64,000 nt of DNA from Aliirhizobium smilacinae (GCF_006335145.1 NZ_VDMN01000011.1:1-64000); one strand, 5' to 3'; counted from the first letter of the stretch, positions 7,153 through 16,375 are shown. Notes: generated by a model from the letters alone, not told the origin. Translations and numbers: made by a program.

Positions 7153-9559
7153 TTCCTCTTAGATGAAGCCAATGGCGGGGCCATTCATCCCCGTAGTGGT
7201 CGTAAAGTTCGCTGATGCGCTGAAGATCTTGCTTGCCGGAGACGCCGACGAAGGACAGGGTGATAGGACCGAGCCCCATTTCGAACAGGCGGCGGCCATC
7301 GGGAGAGACGACGTAATATTCACGCTTGGGCGTGGCAGTCGCGATGATCTCGATCTGGCGATCGTTGAAGCCGATCTTTTCGTAGAAATCGCGTGTCCCG
7401 ATTTCACGCGCCGAACCGTTCGGCAAGCAGATTTTGGTCGGGCAGGATTCCTTGAGAACGTCCATGATCCCGGACTTGTCGGCATCCGAGATCGACTGGG
7501 TTGCGAGCACGACCGCACAATTGGCGCGACGGAGGGTTTTCAGCCATTCGCGGATCTTGTCGCGGAATGCCGGATGGCCGAGCATGATCCATGCTTCGTC
7601 GAGAATGATAAGGCTGGGTGAACCGGTCAGGCGCTTTTCGATGCGCCGGAACAGATAAAGCAGAACCGGGACGAGGTTGCGCTCGCCGATGTTCATCAGC
7701 TCGTCAATTTCGAAGGTCTGGAAATTGGAGAGCTTGAGATTGTCGCGCTCCGCATCGAGCAGATGGCCCATGGGACCGTCGACCGTGTAGTGGCGCAACG
7801 CCTCCTTGATTGACTTCATCTGCACGCCCGACACGAAATCCGAGAGCGAGCGACGTTCCGACTTCGACATGAGATCGAGCTGATGCGCGATAGCATTGCG
7901 ATGGTCAGGCGTGACCGTCTCGCCTGACATGACGATGAGCGTCTCGAGCCATTCCGCCGCCCACGCTTTGTCGGCGTCCGTATCGAGATCCTGTAAAGGG
8001 CAAAATGCAAGGGTTTCGCTGCCGCCGACATCGTAGAAATCGCCACCGACGGCACGGGTGAGCGGGTACATGGACCGGCCCTTGTCGAAGGCGAAAAGCT
8101 GGCTGTTCTGATAGCGCCGGAACTGCGCTGCGATCAGCGCCAACAGCGTCGACTTGCCCGAACCGGTTGGCCCGAAAATCAAAGTGTGTCCGATGTCGCC
8201 GACATGCAGGTTGAGCCGGAACGGCGTCGAGCCGGAGGCCACCAGCATGAGCGGCGGGGAGTTCTCCGGATAGAAGGGATTTGGATTGACCGGCTCCCCG
8301 GACCAGACAGAATTGAGCGGTATCATGTCCGCCAGATTCCGTGTGTGGATCAGCGGTTCGCGGATATTGGCGTACCAATTCCCTGGCAGACTGCCCAGAA
8401 AAGCCTCTGTCGCGTTGAGGGTTTCGATACGTGCGCCGAAGCCTTCCGACTGGATGAGACGGCGGACACTTTCGGCCTGGCGGCGCAGCTTGGCATCATC
8501 GTCGCCGAACATGACGATGACCGGCGTGTAGTAGCCGTAAGCAACCAGGCCGGAATTTGCCGCTGCAATGGCGTCTTCGGCCTCGCCGACCATCTGAAGC
8601 GCGTCCTGGTTCACCGAGCCACTGTTCGTCTTGAACAGCTGATCGGTGAAGGGGCGCACCTTCTGGATCCACTTCTTGCGCGTACGCTCCAGCCGCTGGG
8701 TGGCCTCGATCTCGTCCATGAACATGAAGCGCGAGGACCACCGATAGGTCAGCGGCATAAGATCGAGGACGTTCAAAATCCCCGGCCAGCTTTCAGCTGG
8801 AAAGCCGTCGATCGCCACGATCTGGCAGAAGCGGCCGTCGACCATGGGCGACAGGCCGTGGTGAAACTCGGCGGTTGCCAGAAAGTCGAGATACATCGGG
8901 ATTTCCGGGAGCCGCACCGGATGGTTTTCGCCCACGAGGCAGAACCGGACGAACTGGAAAAGCTCGTCGTATCTGGCGACACGATAGCCGCCGCGATCGA
9001 GCACTTCCTGAGTGATCATGCGGCGGATCGAAACCACGTTCTGCATGTATTGCTCGAACTCGCGGATCGATGTTTTGAAATGTTCAAGAATTCGATCGGC
9101 ATTGCTCGTGGTACGAGACTCCGGGTCCGCATAGATGTATCTGACCAGTCCGGATTTGCGCGTGTCCGGTTCGCGGTAAGTGAGGATGATGGCGTGCTGG
9201 CTCTCGAAATGACCCTCAGCGGCTTCGAACCGCTGGCGACGCTCATCGTCGATCAGCTGGCTCACCCTGTCTGGAAAATGCGAGCGATCCTTTGTCGGAT
9301 ATTCGGTCGTGGGCACGCGCACTGCTTCGACCTGGATCATCCAGCCCGTGCCTAGGCGCGCGAGAACAGCGTTGATGGCGCGCGAAACTTCGTTGCGCTC
9401 AAAGTCGGTGGCGCTTTCGCTGTCGGGGCCGGCAAAATACCAGCCCGCCATAAGCGAGCCGTCCTTAAGAAGCATGATGCCGTTATCGACCAGACCAGCA
9501 TACGGCATGAGGTCGGAGAAAGACGCGCCCGTGTGGCGAAATTTCTTGAGTGAAACCAT
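7121..9559 (-). CDS. trbE: conjugal transfer ATPase TrbE (VirB4-like)
   Basis: TrbE is the large inner-membrane-associated ATPase that powers pilus and channel assembly. The 812-residue protein has an N-terminal CagE/TrbE/VirB domain and a C-terminal AAA-like domain. Walker A is GPTGSGKS (about residue 465) and Walker B is LIILDEAW (about residue 653), with the VLATQS sensor motif after it. Length is normal for the family and no disruption is seen. It starts 3 bases after trbD. Confidence 0.96.
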   Translation of the reverse strand: MVSLKKFRHTGASFSDLMPYAGLVDNGIMLLKDGSLMAGWYFAGPDSESATDFERNEVSRAINAVLARLGTGWMIQVEAVRVPTTEYPTKDRSHFPDRVSQLIDDERRQRFEAAEGHFESQHAIILTYREPDTRKSGLVRYIYADPESRTTSNADRILEHFKTSIREFEQYMQNVVSIRRMITQEVLDRGGYRVARYDELFQFVRFCLVGENHPVRLPEIPMYLDFLATAEFHHGLSPMVDGRFCQIVAIDGFPAESWPGILNVLDLMPLTYRWSSRFMFMDEIEATQRLERTRKKWIQKVRPFTDQLFKTNSGSVNQDALQMVGEAEDAIAAANSGLVAYGYYTPVIVMFGDDDAKLRRQAESVRRLIQSEGFGARIETLNATEAFLGSLPGNWYANIREPLIHTRNLADMIPLNSVWSGEPVNPNPFYPENSPPLMLVASGSTPFRLNLHVGDIGHTLIFGPTGSGKSTLLALIAAQFRRYQNSQLFAFDKGRSMYPLTRAVGGDFYDVGGSETLAFCPLQDLDTDADKAWAAEWLETLIVMSGETVTPDHRNAIAHQLDLMSKSERRSLSDFVSGVQMKSIKEALRHYTVDGPMGHLLDAERDNLKLSNFQTFEIDELMNIGERNLVPVLLYLFRRIEKRLTGSPSLIILDEAWIMLGHPAFRDKIREWLKTLRRANCAVVLATQSISDADKSGIMDVLKESCPTKICLPNGSAREIGTRDFYEKIGFNDRQIEIIATATPKREYYVVSPDGRRLFEMGLGPITLSFVGVSGKQDLQRISELYDHYGDEWPRHWLHLRGIENAASLFAS

Positions 9560-9562
9560 CGT

Positions 9563-9862
9563 TCAGTATTTCCTCCATGGGCTGGAGGTTGGCCGGTAGT
9601 GGGAGCGGTATCTCATGTGCCGGAGATAGACCTGCCGCATAAGGGGATCTGCCTTCGCCATCATGCGGAGCAGGCCAACGACGACGACCCAGATGGTGAA
9701 CCCGACTGCGGCGGAAACCAGCGTCAGGACGACGAAGATGAGAATGACAGCAGTCAGCCCGGTCATCAGGACCAGCTCACGGTCAGCCCCAAATAGCAGG
9801 GCCGGCCGTGAGAGAGCTCGATGAATTCGCACCCTGTCCAGCCGGCTCGTCCCTTCAGCCAT
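9563..9862 (-). CDS. trbD: conjugal transfer protein TrbD (VirB3-like)
   Basis: TrbD is a small inner-membrane protein of the mating channel. The product has 99 residues. The N-terminal motif RIHRALSRPALLFGADRELVL is shared by TrbD/VirB3 proteins and is followed by a long hydrophobic hairpin (about residues 32-65). It overlaps the end of trbC by 8 bases. Confidence 0.92.
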   Translation of the reverse strand: MAEGTSRLDRVRIHRALSRPALLFGADRELVLMTGLTAVILIFVVLTLVSAAVGFTIWVVVVGLLRMMAKADPLMRQVYLRHMRYRSHYRPTSSPWRKY

Positions 9863-10220
9863 GCGCCCTGTCCAGCGTCACGACCTGCGTTGCCTCGAGA
9901 GGAACACCAATCGAAGCCCCTCCTCCGCCGAATAGGCCGACAACCTGCGTCGCGCCAAGAAGGATACCGCAGACCAGAACGACGTAGGCGAGACGACGCG
10001 CAAAGTCGTTGATCTCTCCTCCAAAGATGAGCATGCCACCTGCGACCGCGACTGCGATCAGGGCGATTGCCATGGCGACGGGGCCGGTGATGGACTGCTG
10101 GATCTGTTGAAGCGGTCCCTCCCATGGCAGACCGCCCCCTCCCCCGGCAGCAAAGGCCGGTTCGATTATCATCATCGAGATGGCCGCAAGGGCGACCAAC
10201 GTATACATTCTACGCGACAT
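9855..10220 (-). CDS. trbC: conjugal pilin TrbC (VirB2-like)
   Basis: TrbC is the pilin subunit, processed and cyclised in related Ti and RP4 systems. I use the ATG at 10220 (MSRRMYTLVALAAIS), which overlaps the trbB stop by 11 bases, instead of a longer upstream start. The 121-residue precursor has a signal peptide ending near AFAAGG and two hydrophobic segments (about residues 48-68 and 79-99), as expected for a VirB2-type pilin. Confidence 0.92.
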   Translation of the reverse strand: MSRRMYTLVALAAISMMIIEPAFAAGGGGGLPWEGPLQQIQQSITGPVAMAIALIAVAVAGGMLIFGGEINDFARRLAYVVLVCGILLGATQVVGLFGGGGASIGVPLEATQVVTLDRAHG

Positions 10221-11202
10221 GAAGTTTTCCCTGATTATCAGAGTTGGAATTACCAACCGGGGCGATTTGATAAGTGCCGTTCCGGAACCCATCGACCCTG
10301 AGTATCTCGCGCACGATGCGCCCTTTGGGGGTGCGTTCGATGGAGACGATCAGGTCGACCGCTTCCCCGATGACTTCGGGCATAGGCTGGGAACTCACTT
10401 CCGCGACGAGCTGTTCGAGACGCGTAAGGGCGGCTTTGGCATTGTTCGCATGTACCGTCGCGATACCGCCTGGATGTCCGGTGTTCCATGCTTTGAGGAG
10501 CGTAAGTGCTGCGCCATCACGTACTTCGCCAACAATGATGCGATCCGGCCGCAAGCGCATTGTCGACTTCAAGAGGCGGTTCATATCGACGGTATCAGTG
10601 GTGTGCAGGATAACGTAGTTCTTCGCCGCGCACTGGATCTCGGCCGTGTCTTCGAGGATGACCAAACGATGTTCGGGCGTAACGTCGACAAATTCGCGAA
10701 GAATGGCGTTCGTCAGTGTGGTCTTGCCGGTCCCCGTGCCACCAGAGACCACGATGTTCAGACGCTGGGCAATGGCGTCTCGGATGACGGCGACCTGCGA
10801 CGTGGCGAGAATGCCATCCTCCACATAGCGATCGAGCGATATCAGGACCGTTGCTCGCTTGCGGATGGTGAACATCGGCGCTGGCGCGGCGGGTGGTAAA
10901 AGTCCCTCAAACCGATGTCCTCCAAGCGGAAGTTCGCCCGAGATGATGGGTCGCTCGCGGTTGATTTCGGTGCTGAGTGCGTGGGCCACGCGGCCAATCA
11001 CGGCCTCTGCGTCATGGGCATTCATGTCCCCGGCAGGTCTGATGCCTTCTCCAATACGCTCGATGAATAACTTGCCGTCCGGATTGAGCATGACCTCGAC
11101 CACAGCCAAGTCATTCAGGGCCGCAACAATGACATCGCCAAGGGCGTCTCGGAGATTGGCGATCAACCGCCTTTCGGATTCACCAGAGCGACTTGGATGC
11201 AC
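10210..11202 (-). CDS. trbB: conjugal transfer ATPase TrbB (VirB11-like)
   Basis: TrbB is the hexameric secretion ATPase of the mating system. It has Walker A (GGTGTGKTT), an Asp box (LEDTAEIQC), Walker B (IIVGEVRDGAAL) and a His box (HPGGIATVHANN), all intact. I favour the GTG at 11202 (VHPSRSGES), preceded by AAAGGTGGG, over a TTG 36 bases earlier; this gives 330 residues. It is the first gene of the trb operon here. In Ti plasmids traI precedes it, but here traI is elsewhere. Confidence 0.94.
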   Translation of the reverse strand: MHPSRSGESERRLIANLRDALGDVIVAALNDLAVVEVMLNPDGKLFIERIGEGIRPAGDMNAHDAEAVIGRVAHALSTEINRERPIISGELPLGGHRFEGLLPPAAPAPMFTIRKRATVLISLDRYVEDGILATSQVAVIRDAIAQRLNIVVSGGTGTGKTTLTNAILREFVDVTPEHRLVILEDTAEIQCAAKNYVILHTTDTVDMNRLLKSTMRLRPDRIIVGEVRDGAALTLLKAWNTGHPGGIATVHANNAKAALTRLEQLVAEVSSQPMPEVIGEAVDLIVSIERTPKGRIVREILRVDGFRNGTYQIAPVGNSNSDNQGKLHVA

Positions 11203-11533
11203 GGACCCACCTTTCGCGCCCTGCACCTTTGTAAACAATCAAACAGCACAGGGAACTCTTACGAGCACAACCGGAGAGAACTAATGTTCCCGGATTAGAC
11301 GACGATAAATTGGCTGTCAATCACTTGAAAAGCTACAAAAAACAACAACATAAAAAATCTGCGTCGTTGGACAAAGGTTGCTGCGGTCAAGGGCTCAGAA
11401 TGCTGCGGCTGAAAATCAACCGCAACCAGTGATACATAAAATTTGATCAAGAAAGCTCATCCTCTCAGTATCTTTGCTTGAACCAACGTCACTGGCCGGG
11501 CGTTGTATGTCGATTTCGACGAGGAGGACGCGG
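11203..11533. other. intergenic region between trbB and traM
   Basis: This AT-richer stretch of about 330 bases separates the minus-strand trb operon from plus-strand traM, so it should hold divergent promoters. I see no clear 18-bp tra box of the Ti type and no open frame. A strong ribosome-binding site (GAGGAGGA, 11521-11528) belongs to traM. Confidence 0.5.
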
Positions 11534-11782
11534 TTGAGTCAGACCCAGCTCGAAGACGATGTACTACGGGCCATGGATAAGTATGCCGATCAGCTGGTCA
11601 TGGTTGAGGCCCTGGAGGCTGCGTGCGATCGACAGGCGACCTGTGACTGTCCACCTGACGCCTGCCAACGGCTCCTGGAGGCGCAACGCAAGATGTGCGA
11701 ATTGAGGGGGATATTGTGTACCCTTCTCCAACGCCTTGGCTACACCCCCCAGCCCAGATGCGGGAAGCTCTCCGAGCACTAA
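11534..11782 (+). CDS. traM: TraM-like quorum-sensing antiactivator
   Basis: TraM binds TraR and blocks activation of conjugation until the signal is abundant. The C-terminal pattern (LEAQRKMCELRGILCTLLQRLGYTP) follows the pTi TraM pattern of EA...M......L.TL...LG..P, and the N-terminal LSQTQLEDDVLRAM resembles its LPPTDLETITIDAI. I choose the TTG at 11534 because GAGGAGGA sits just upstream; this gives 82 residues, while an upstream TTG would give about 102, the usual length. The product is cysteine-rich compared with pTi TraM. It lies directly upstream of traR. Confidence 0.7.
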   Translation: MSQTQLEDDVLRAMDKYADQLVMVEALEAACDRQATCDCPPDACQRLLEAQRKMCELRGILCTLLQRLGYTPQPRCGKLSEH

Positions 11783-11894
11783 TCAAACCAGGGCGCGCAT
11801 CTCGAAAAGTTGATGCACGTTATAAGCTTTTAATGGCGCAGATTTGAGGTAAGAATGGCACGGGGAGCTGTGCGATGTAGGAAGGGAATTTGCG

Positions 11895-12617
11895 GTGAAA
11901 AATCAAGACATTTATGAATTTATGGAACGCTGCGACAATCAAAAGAGCGTCGATAATCTGTTTTCGGATTTTGGAACGGTCATCGCGAAACGCGGCTTTC
12001 ATTCTTACATTTACACCGGGCTGCCAGCGGTGGGTGACGACGTCAAGCATTATGTCGTCAAAAATGCGTGGCCGCCGGGATGGACCGAGCAATTCGAGGG
12101 TCTTAACTATTTCGCCGATGATCCCGTCAGTCGATGGTCTCTTTCCCAGTCGAAACCGTTTACCTGGAAAACCGCAAGACAAGAGACGAAGGCGACAACG
12201 CGCACCAAAGAGATCCAGCAGGAAGCGGACAGGTATCGCTTGTGCGATGGTATCGTTTTCCCGATGTTCGACCCGAATTCCTGGCAATCGGTGATCTCAC
12301 TTGCAACCGACGACAAGGATGGATTGGCAAAAGAGAACATTGGCGACCTGTATCTTCTCTCTTCCTATTGCGCGATGACAGCAAACAATCTGCTTCGACG
12401 TGCTGAACAGGCGGAACATCGATTAACGGCCCGCGAGAAAGAAATTCTGCAATGGGTTTCACGTGGGAAAACGGATTCGGAAATCGCGATCATCCTCCGC
12501 ATGAGCGCAGGCTCCGTGACCCAAAGGCTCATCCGAATTCGACAAATTCTGGATGTCACGAACAGACCGCAGACTGTTTCGCAAGCGATTCGGCTTGGCC
12601 TTATAAATGCAGACTAG
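11895..12617 (+). CDS. traR: TraR-like LuxR-family quorum-sensing regulator
   Basis: This is a transcription factor that folds around an acyl-homoserine lactone and activates conjugation genes. The 240-residue protein has an N-terminal autoinducer-binding domain, with the conserved aromatic/Asp cluster around GWTEQFEGLNYFADDPV and FTWKTAR. A C-terminal LuxR HTH follows (LTAREKEILQWVSRGKTDSEIA, about residues 175-235). The start is GTG at 11895. Its place between traM and traI supports a TraR role, although other LuxR paralogues exist on such plasmids. Confidence 0.82.
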   Translation: MKNQDIYEFMERCDNQKSVDNLFSDFGTVIAKRGFHSYIYTGLPAVGDDVKHYVVKNAWPPGWTEQFEGLNYFADDPVSRWSLSQSKPFTWKTARQETKATTRTKEIQQEADRYRLCDGIVFPMFDPNSWQSVISLATDDKDGLAKENIGDLYLLSSYCAMTANNLLRRAEQAEHRLTAREKEILQWVSRGKTDSEIAIILRMSAGSVTQRLIRIRQILDVTNRPQTVSQAIRLGLINAD

Positions 12618-12623
12618 CTTGTC

Positions 12624-12643
12624 AAGATAAGGAACCTTATCTT
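12624..12643. promoter_or_regulatory. 20-bp dyad upstream of traI, candidate lux-type box
   Basis: The sequence AAGATAAGGAACCTTATCTT has perfect 9-base arms around AA. It lies 7 bases after the traR stop and 53 bases before the traI ATG, and has the size and symmetry of a lux/tra box. No T-run follows it, so it is a poor intrinsic terminator. Binding by TraR is inferred; the sequence does not match the classical Ti tra box. Confidence 0.5.
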
Positions 12644-12696
12644 TCGCGAATCCAGCAGGCATCTAGAGTTGCGTCATCAATCATGAGGACGCGCAG

Positions 12697-13365
12697 ATGT
12701 TGGTTCATGTCATTACTTCTTCAAATAGCGCCTTGTATGCAAGCGAACTGAACGAACTGTTCCGAATTCGCCACAAGATTTATGTAGAAGAAAAGCGATG
12801 GCGGGAGCCATCGCCTGACGGGATGGAACGTGACCAGTTCGATACCGAGCATGCTGTTCATCTCGTAGGAATCCAGGAAGGGCGGATCATTGCGGGCTCA
12901 AGGCTTGTGCCGACCACGCAACCACATCTTCTCAGCGAGGTGTTCCCTCACCTTTGCACCCGCCCCGGTGTTCTTCGCCACGAACGTGTCGCCGAGTGGA
13001 CCCGCGGCTTCGTTATCCCTGAATTTCGCGAAAAAGCCGGTGTGACAATCAAGGCGCAGTTTTGCGCAGCCGTCATGGAATATTGCTTGAACCAGGGCAT
13101 TGAGCAGATCGGCGGAATTCAGGAGATCTATTGGTTGCCCCTGTGGAAGCGTTTTGGTTGGCGGGTCACTGTGATCGGGGATGCTGCCGCAATCGACGGC
13201 GTCCTGTGTGTACCCGCATATTTCGAAGTCTCAGTCGAGGCCTTCGAAGGAGTTAAAAAGCGGGCCGTATTATCCCGAAGCAACCTCGTCGAACGCGGCG
13301 ACATTGTACCGTTCGTCCCGGTGCAGGCTCCCGCTTTTGACGCCTCGATACTTTCAACTTTTTAG
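12697..13365 (+). CDS. traI: acyl-homoserine-lactone synthase, TraI/LuxI family
   Basis: This enzyme joins S-adenosylmethionine and an acyl-ACP to make an acyl-homoserine lactone signal. The 222-residue protein carries the LuxI block FRIRHKIYVEEKRW, the DQFDTEHAVHL segment with the catalytic Asp residues, and GSRLVPT with the conserved Arg. All invariant positions I can check are present. Instead of heading the trb operon it follows traR on the opposite strand, behind a 20-bp dyad, suggesting autoinduction. The acyl chain it makes cannot be read from sequence. Confidence 0.88.
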   Translation: MLVHVITSSNSALYASELNELFRIRHKIYVEEKRWREPSPDGMERDQFDTEHAVHLVGIQEGRIIAGSRLVPTTQPHLLSEVFPHLCTRPGVLRHERVAEWTRGFVIPEFREKAGVTIKAQFCAAVMEYCLNQGIEQIGGIQEIYWLPLWKRFGWRVTVIGDAAAIDGVLCVPAYFEVSVEAFEGVKKRAVLSRSNLVERGDIVPFVPVQAPAFDASILSTF

Positions 13366-13436
13366 CTCTGGAATGTGGAGACCCCTCCCCTGCCCTTCAA
13401 AGGGTAGGTATTATCGATACGACGGAACCGCGAGCA

Positions 13437-13859
13437 ATGGATACAGCAGTCAAAAAGATACATCTGGGCGCCAGAGGCGGTCTGCAGGAAGCATTCGATC
13501 TGATCCTGAAGGGCCGCGGAAGAAGTGATACGCCCGGCAAGTCTCTGAAGTGCATAGGGCTATTCACAGTCATTCTTCGCCTTCGGGCGCTTGATGAGAC
13601 AGTGACCAGACAGACCCTCGCCCGAGAAACAGGCCTGACGGAGAATGCGATTGCTCCTCACGTCCGCTATCTGGAATCGCTTGGTCTCGTGACGATGACA
13701 CTGGCTCGAGCTCAAAACTCAATAGCGAGAGAATTTCACATCAATGCGGAAGCCGCCTTGATCGAATACACTCGCAAGGCGATCGCGAAAAACCGATACC
13801 GAGCATTTGTCAGACATGAAAACCAATCGAACGAACATAGGGAAAAATTCCCTCATTAA
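13437..13859 (+). CDS. winged-helix transcriptional regulator
   Basis: This 140-residue protein has a central winged-helix DNA-binding domain (about residues 38-95). The recognition segment is TRQTLARETGLTENAIAPHVRYLESLGLVTM, resembling MarR/IclR-type HTH domains. It lies between traI and repA on the same strand, so it may regulate either conjugation or replication genes. I do not recognise a characterised homologue. Both flanks are short and Lys/Arg-rich. Confidence 0.6.
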   Translation: MDTAVKKIHLGARGGLQEAFDLILKGRGRSDTPGKSLKCIGLFTVILRLRALDETVTRQTLARETGLTENAIAPHVRYLESLGLVTMTLARAQNSIAREFHINAEAALIEYTRKAIAKNRYRAFVRHENQSNEHREKFPH

Positions 13860-14006
13860 GTTCAGCACCACAGTTGACGCGGCACTAGAAAGGCCACGAT
13901 GCGAACTCGACGTTAGATTGCGGTGGCTGGTCTAGGGGCGCAGTTCGACCGATTCTCTCTGATCGCTGTTTTTTCAAGCGGGAACCCGAAGGGGCTGCAA
14001 AGCCCG

Positions 14007-14020
14007 TTGTCAGCTGACAA
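14007..14020. promoter_or_regulatory. parS: parS partition site upstream of repA
   Basis: The palindrome TTGTCAGCTGACAA is the core of RepB-binding parS sites in repABC plasmids. An identical core lies between repB and repC (16378-16391). It sits in the 300-base non-coding leader between the winged-helix gene and repA. Confidence 0.8.
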
Positions 14021-14067
14021 TTCGGTTAAGCAATTGGAGTCAAATGATTTTTCGATGTGATAAAAAG

Positions 14068-14085
14068 GGTTAATACACGTTAACC
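14068..14085. promoter_or_regulatory. inverted repeat upstream of repA, candidate RepA operator
   Basis: GGTTAA and TTAACC face each other across TACACG, 75 bases before the repA ATG. RepA proteins of repABC plasmids repress their own operon by binding an operator in this leader. The match is by position and symmetry only. Confidence 0.45.
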
Positions 14086-14159
14086 AAAAACAACTTGACC
14101 CAAAGGCGCCCTATGAGATCATTTGCGGAGATTACAGAGAATTATCGGGTTTACCGTGA

Positions 14160-15377
14160 ATGGCGAATAAGACCGCAAATAAAACCACAGCCGGCAAAAT
14201 CGAACGCGTTTCGATTGATAAAACCATTGCGGACGATTCTGCAAAGCTCAGCAGCAATCTTCAGGAACTCTCCGCTCGTTTGTTTTCGCCCGACGCACAA
14301 AAGGCGCTGCGTCGTTTCAGCAGTACGGAGGCCGCCAAGTTGCTCGGTGTGACAGACAGCTACGTGCGTCATTTAGCGGCTCAAGAGGATTCGGTGACTT
14401 CCGAAAAAACGTCCGCTGGGCGGCGAACGTTTTCTTTGTCCGAGATCAATACGATCCGACAGCTCCTCGGAAAGACCAAGCCTGCCTACCTGGCGGGGCG
14501 TCGGGAAACCGATCATCTTCAGGTCATTGCAGTGACCAACTTCAAGGGTGGATCAGGTAAGACAACGACATCTACGCATCTCGCTCAATATCTGGCGCTG
14601 CGCGGCTATCGCGTTCTCGCCGTTGATCTGGATCCGCAAGCATCTATGTCCGCGATGTTGGGGTATCAGCCGGAATTTGATGTCGGTGAAAACGAGACGC
14701 TGTTCGGCGCTATTCGCTACGACGATCTTCGTCGCCCTGTAGGGGACGTGGTTCGTGAGACCTATTTCCCGGGATTGGATCTGATTCCGGGCAATCTTGA
14801 ACTCCACGAATTCGAGCACGACACGCCAAGAGCTCTCGCAGAGCGAAACGGCTCTGAGACCGACATGTTTTTCATGCGTGTCGGCAATGCACTCACCGCT
14901 CTCTCTGACCGGTACGACGTCGTCGTTATTGATTGCCCGCCGACATTGGGTTTCCTGACACTCTCGGCATTATGCGCTGCAACGGCAGTCCTGATCACTG
15001 TCCACCCTCAAATGCTCGACGTTGCATCCATGAACCAGTTTTTGGCGATGACGTCGGATCTTTTGTCGGTGGTCAAAGACGCCGGGGGGAATCTTGAATA
15101 CGACTGGATGCGATATCTGGTCACGCGGTACGAGCCCAACGATGGGCCGCAAGCGCAGATCGTTGCGTTCCTCCGGAGCCTGTTCGGGGATCGTGTCCTT
15201 ACCTCGATGATGGTGAAGTCTACCGCAATCTCTGATGCCGGCCTTTCGAAACAGACGATCTACGAGGCTGCACGAGAATCCATGAACAGACAGACCTACG
15301 ATCGCGCCGTAGAGGCCATGGATGGGGTCAATCTTGAAGTAGAAGCTCTTCTCAAGAGCTCATGGGGGCGCGCATGA
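14160..15377 (+). CDS. repA: plasmid partition ATPase RepA
   Basis: RepA is a ParA-type ATPase that segregates plasmid copies and represses the repABC operon. The 405-residue protein has an N-terminal HTH region (about residues 50-110). A deviant Walker A, NFKGGSGKTTTS, sits at about residues 127-137, and the A' (VLAVDLDPQASM) and B (VVVIDCPPTLG) motifs follow. It is complete, and its stop overlaps the repB start in ATGA. Confidence 0.96.
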   Translation: MANKTANKTTAGKIERVSIDKTIADDSAKLSSNLQELSARLFSPDAQKALRRFSSTEAAKLLGVTDSYVRHLAAQEDSVTSEKTSAGRRTFSLSEINTIRQLLGKTKPAYLAGRRETDHLQVIAVTNFKGGSGKTTTSTHLAQYLALRGYRVLAVDLDPQASMSAMLGYQPEFDVGENETLFGAIRYDDLRRPVGDVVRETYFPGLDLIPGNLELHEFEHDTPRALAERNGSETDMFFMRVGNALTALSDRYDVVVIDCPPTLGFLTLSALCAATAVLITVHPQMLDVASMNQFLAMTSDLLSVVKDAGGNLEYDWMRYLVTRYEPNDGPQAQIVAFLRSLFGDRVLTSMMVKSTAISDAGLSKQTIYEAARESMNRQTYDRAVEAMDGVNLEVEALLKSSWGRA

Positions 15378-16372
15378 AGGGCCGGGACATTCTCAAGAAT
15401 ATGGTCAGTTCTGCCGGCGGTGAAGCACCGAAGGTGGGCACTCAGCCCCATCCACAACACAAACCGGCAGGCGCTGTTCGCGCCATGAACTTGTCCCTCG
15501 GCCGGCTCGGAGATGAAGCCGCTGCGGCCAAAGAATTGCGGTCCGCGCTTGCGGCCGGCGACAAAGTCGTCGAGTTAAGTCCAAACCAGATTGAGCCTTC
15601 GTTCATTCAGGATCGTATTCCGACTGAAAACGATGCTGCTCTGGATGAACTCATCACTTCGATGCGCGAAAGCGGTCAACAGGTTCCTATCCTCGTTCGG
15701 CCACATCCGACGAAGGATAATTGGTACCAAGCGGCTTACGGACATCGCAGATTGCGTGCAGCCGTTGTTCTGGAACGCCCGGTTAAGGCGATTGTGCGCC
15801 AACTCTCCGACGAGGAACTGATTGTCGCGCAAGGTCAAGAGAATGGGCCACGTATCGATCTTAGTTTTATCGAGCGCGCCCTGTTTGCAAAAAGACTTGA
15901 GCAGCATGGTTTTGATCGCGACAGGATCTCCCAGGCCCTGTCTGTCGACAAGCCTGAGACATCGCGGCTCCTACAGGTCGCGGACGCCATCCCGACAGAT
16001 ATCATCATGGCGATCGGGCCTGCTTCGAAGATCGGACGGCCACGCTGGTTGGCCTTTGCCGAACTTTTGAAGGACAATGCAGCGGCGGACCGGATTACCG
16101 ACGCCATCGCCGAAGCTCAGTTCGGAGCAATCGATACGAATGAACGGTTTGCCCGTTTATGGGCGAAGGCCCAAGGCCCCAAAGCTTCGAAGAAGGGCAC
16201 CGGCGGTAAGATCCGCACGCGCAAGGGCATCGTTCTCGCATCAATGGAACGAACAGCCAAAGGCGCCAAAATCACAGTTACATCAGAAGAGTTTGCACAG
16301 TTCCTTGGTGCCAGAATGAGCTATCTTGTTGAGCAGTTCGAAAAAGAAAACTCTTCTAAAACAAACCATTAG
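15374..16372 (+). CDS. repB: plasmid partition protein RepB
   Basis: RepB is the ParB-type centromere-binding protein that loads on parS and works with RepA. I place the start at the ATG at 15374 (MKGRDILKNMVSSAGG), overlapping the repA stop by 4 bases; an in-frame ATG 12 bases upstream is the alternative. The 332-residue product has a ParB N-terminal domain with the box YQAAYGHRRLRAA and a following HTH (IERALFAKRLEQHGF, SQALSVDKPETSRLL). A parS palindrome lies 4 bases after its stop. Confidence 0.95.
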   Translation: MKGRDILKNMVSSAGGEAPKVGTQPHPQHKPAGAVRAMNLSLGRLGDEAAAAKELRSALAAGDKVVELSPNQIEPSFIQDRIPTENDAALDELITSMRESGQQVPILVRPHPTKDNWYQAAYGHRRLRAAVVLERPVKAIVRQLSDEELIVAQGQENGPRIDLSFIERALFAKRLEQHGFDRDRISQALSVDKPETSRLLQVADAIPTDIIMAIGPASKIGRPRWLAFAELLKDNAAADRITDAIAEAQFGAIDTNERFARLWAKAQGPKASKKGTGGKIRTRKGIVLASMERTAKGAKITVTSEEFAQFLGARMSYLVEQFEKENSSKTNH

Positions 16373-16375
16373 TTC

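Noticed and set aside
8186..9355. Plus-strand open frame (389 residues) opposite trbE
   Set aside because: Shadow of trbE; composition is Arg/His-rich and has no motif.
12624..12643. Dyad after traR as an intrinsic terminator
   Set aside because: The stem is AT-rich and is followed by CGCG rather than a T-run; promoter-type operator fits better.
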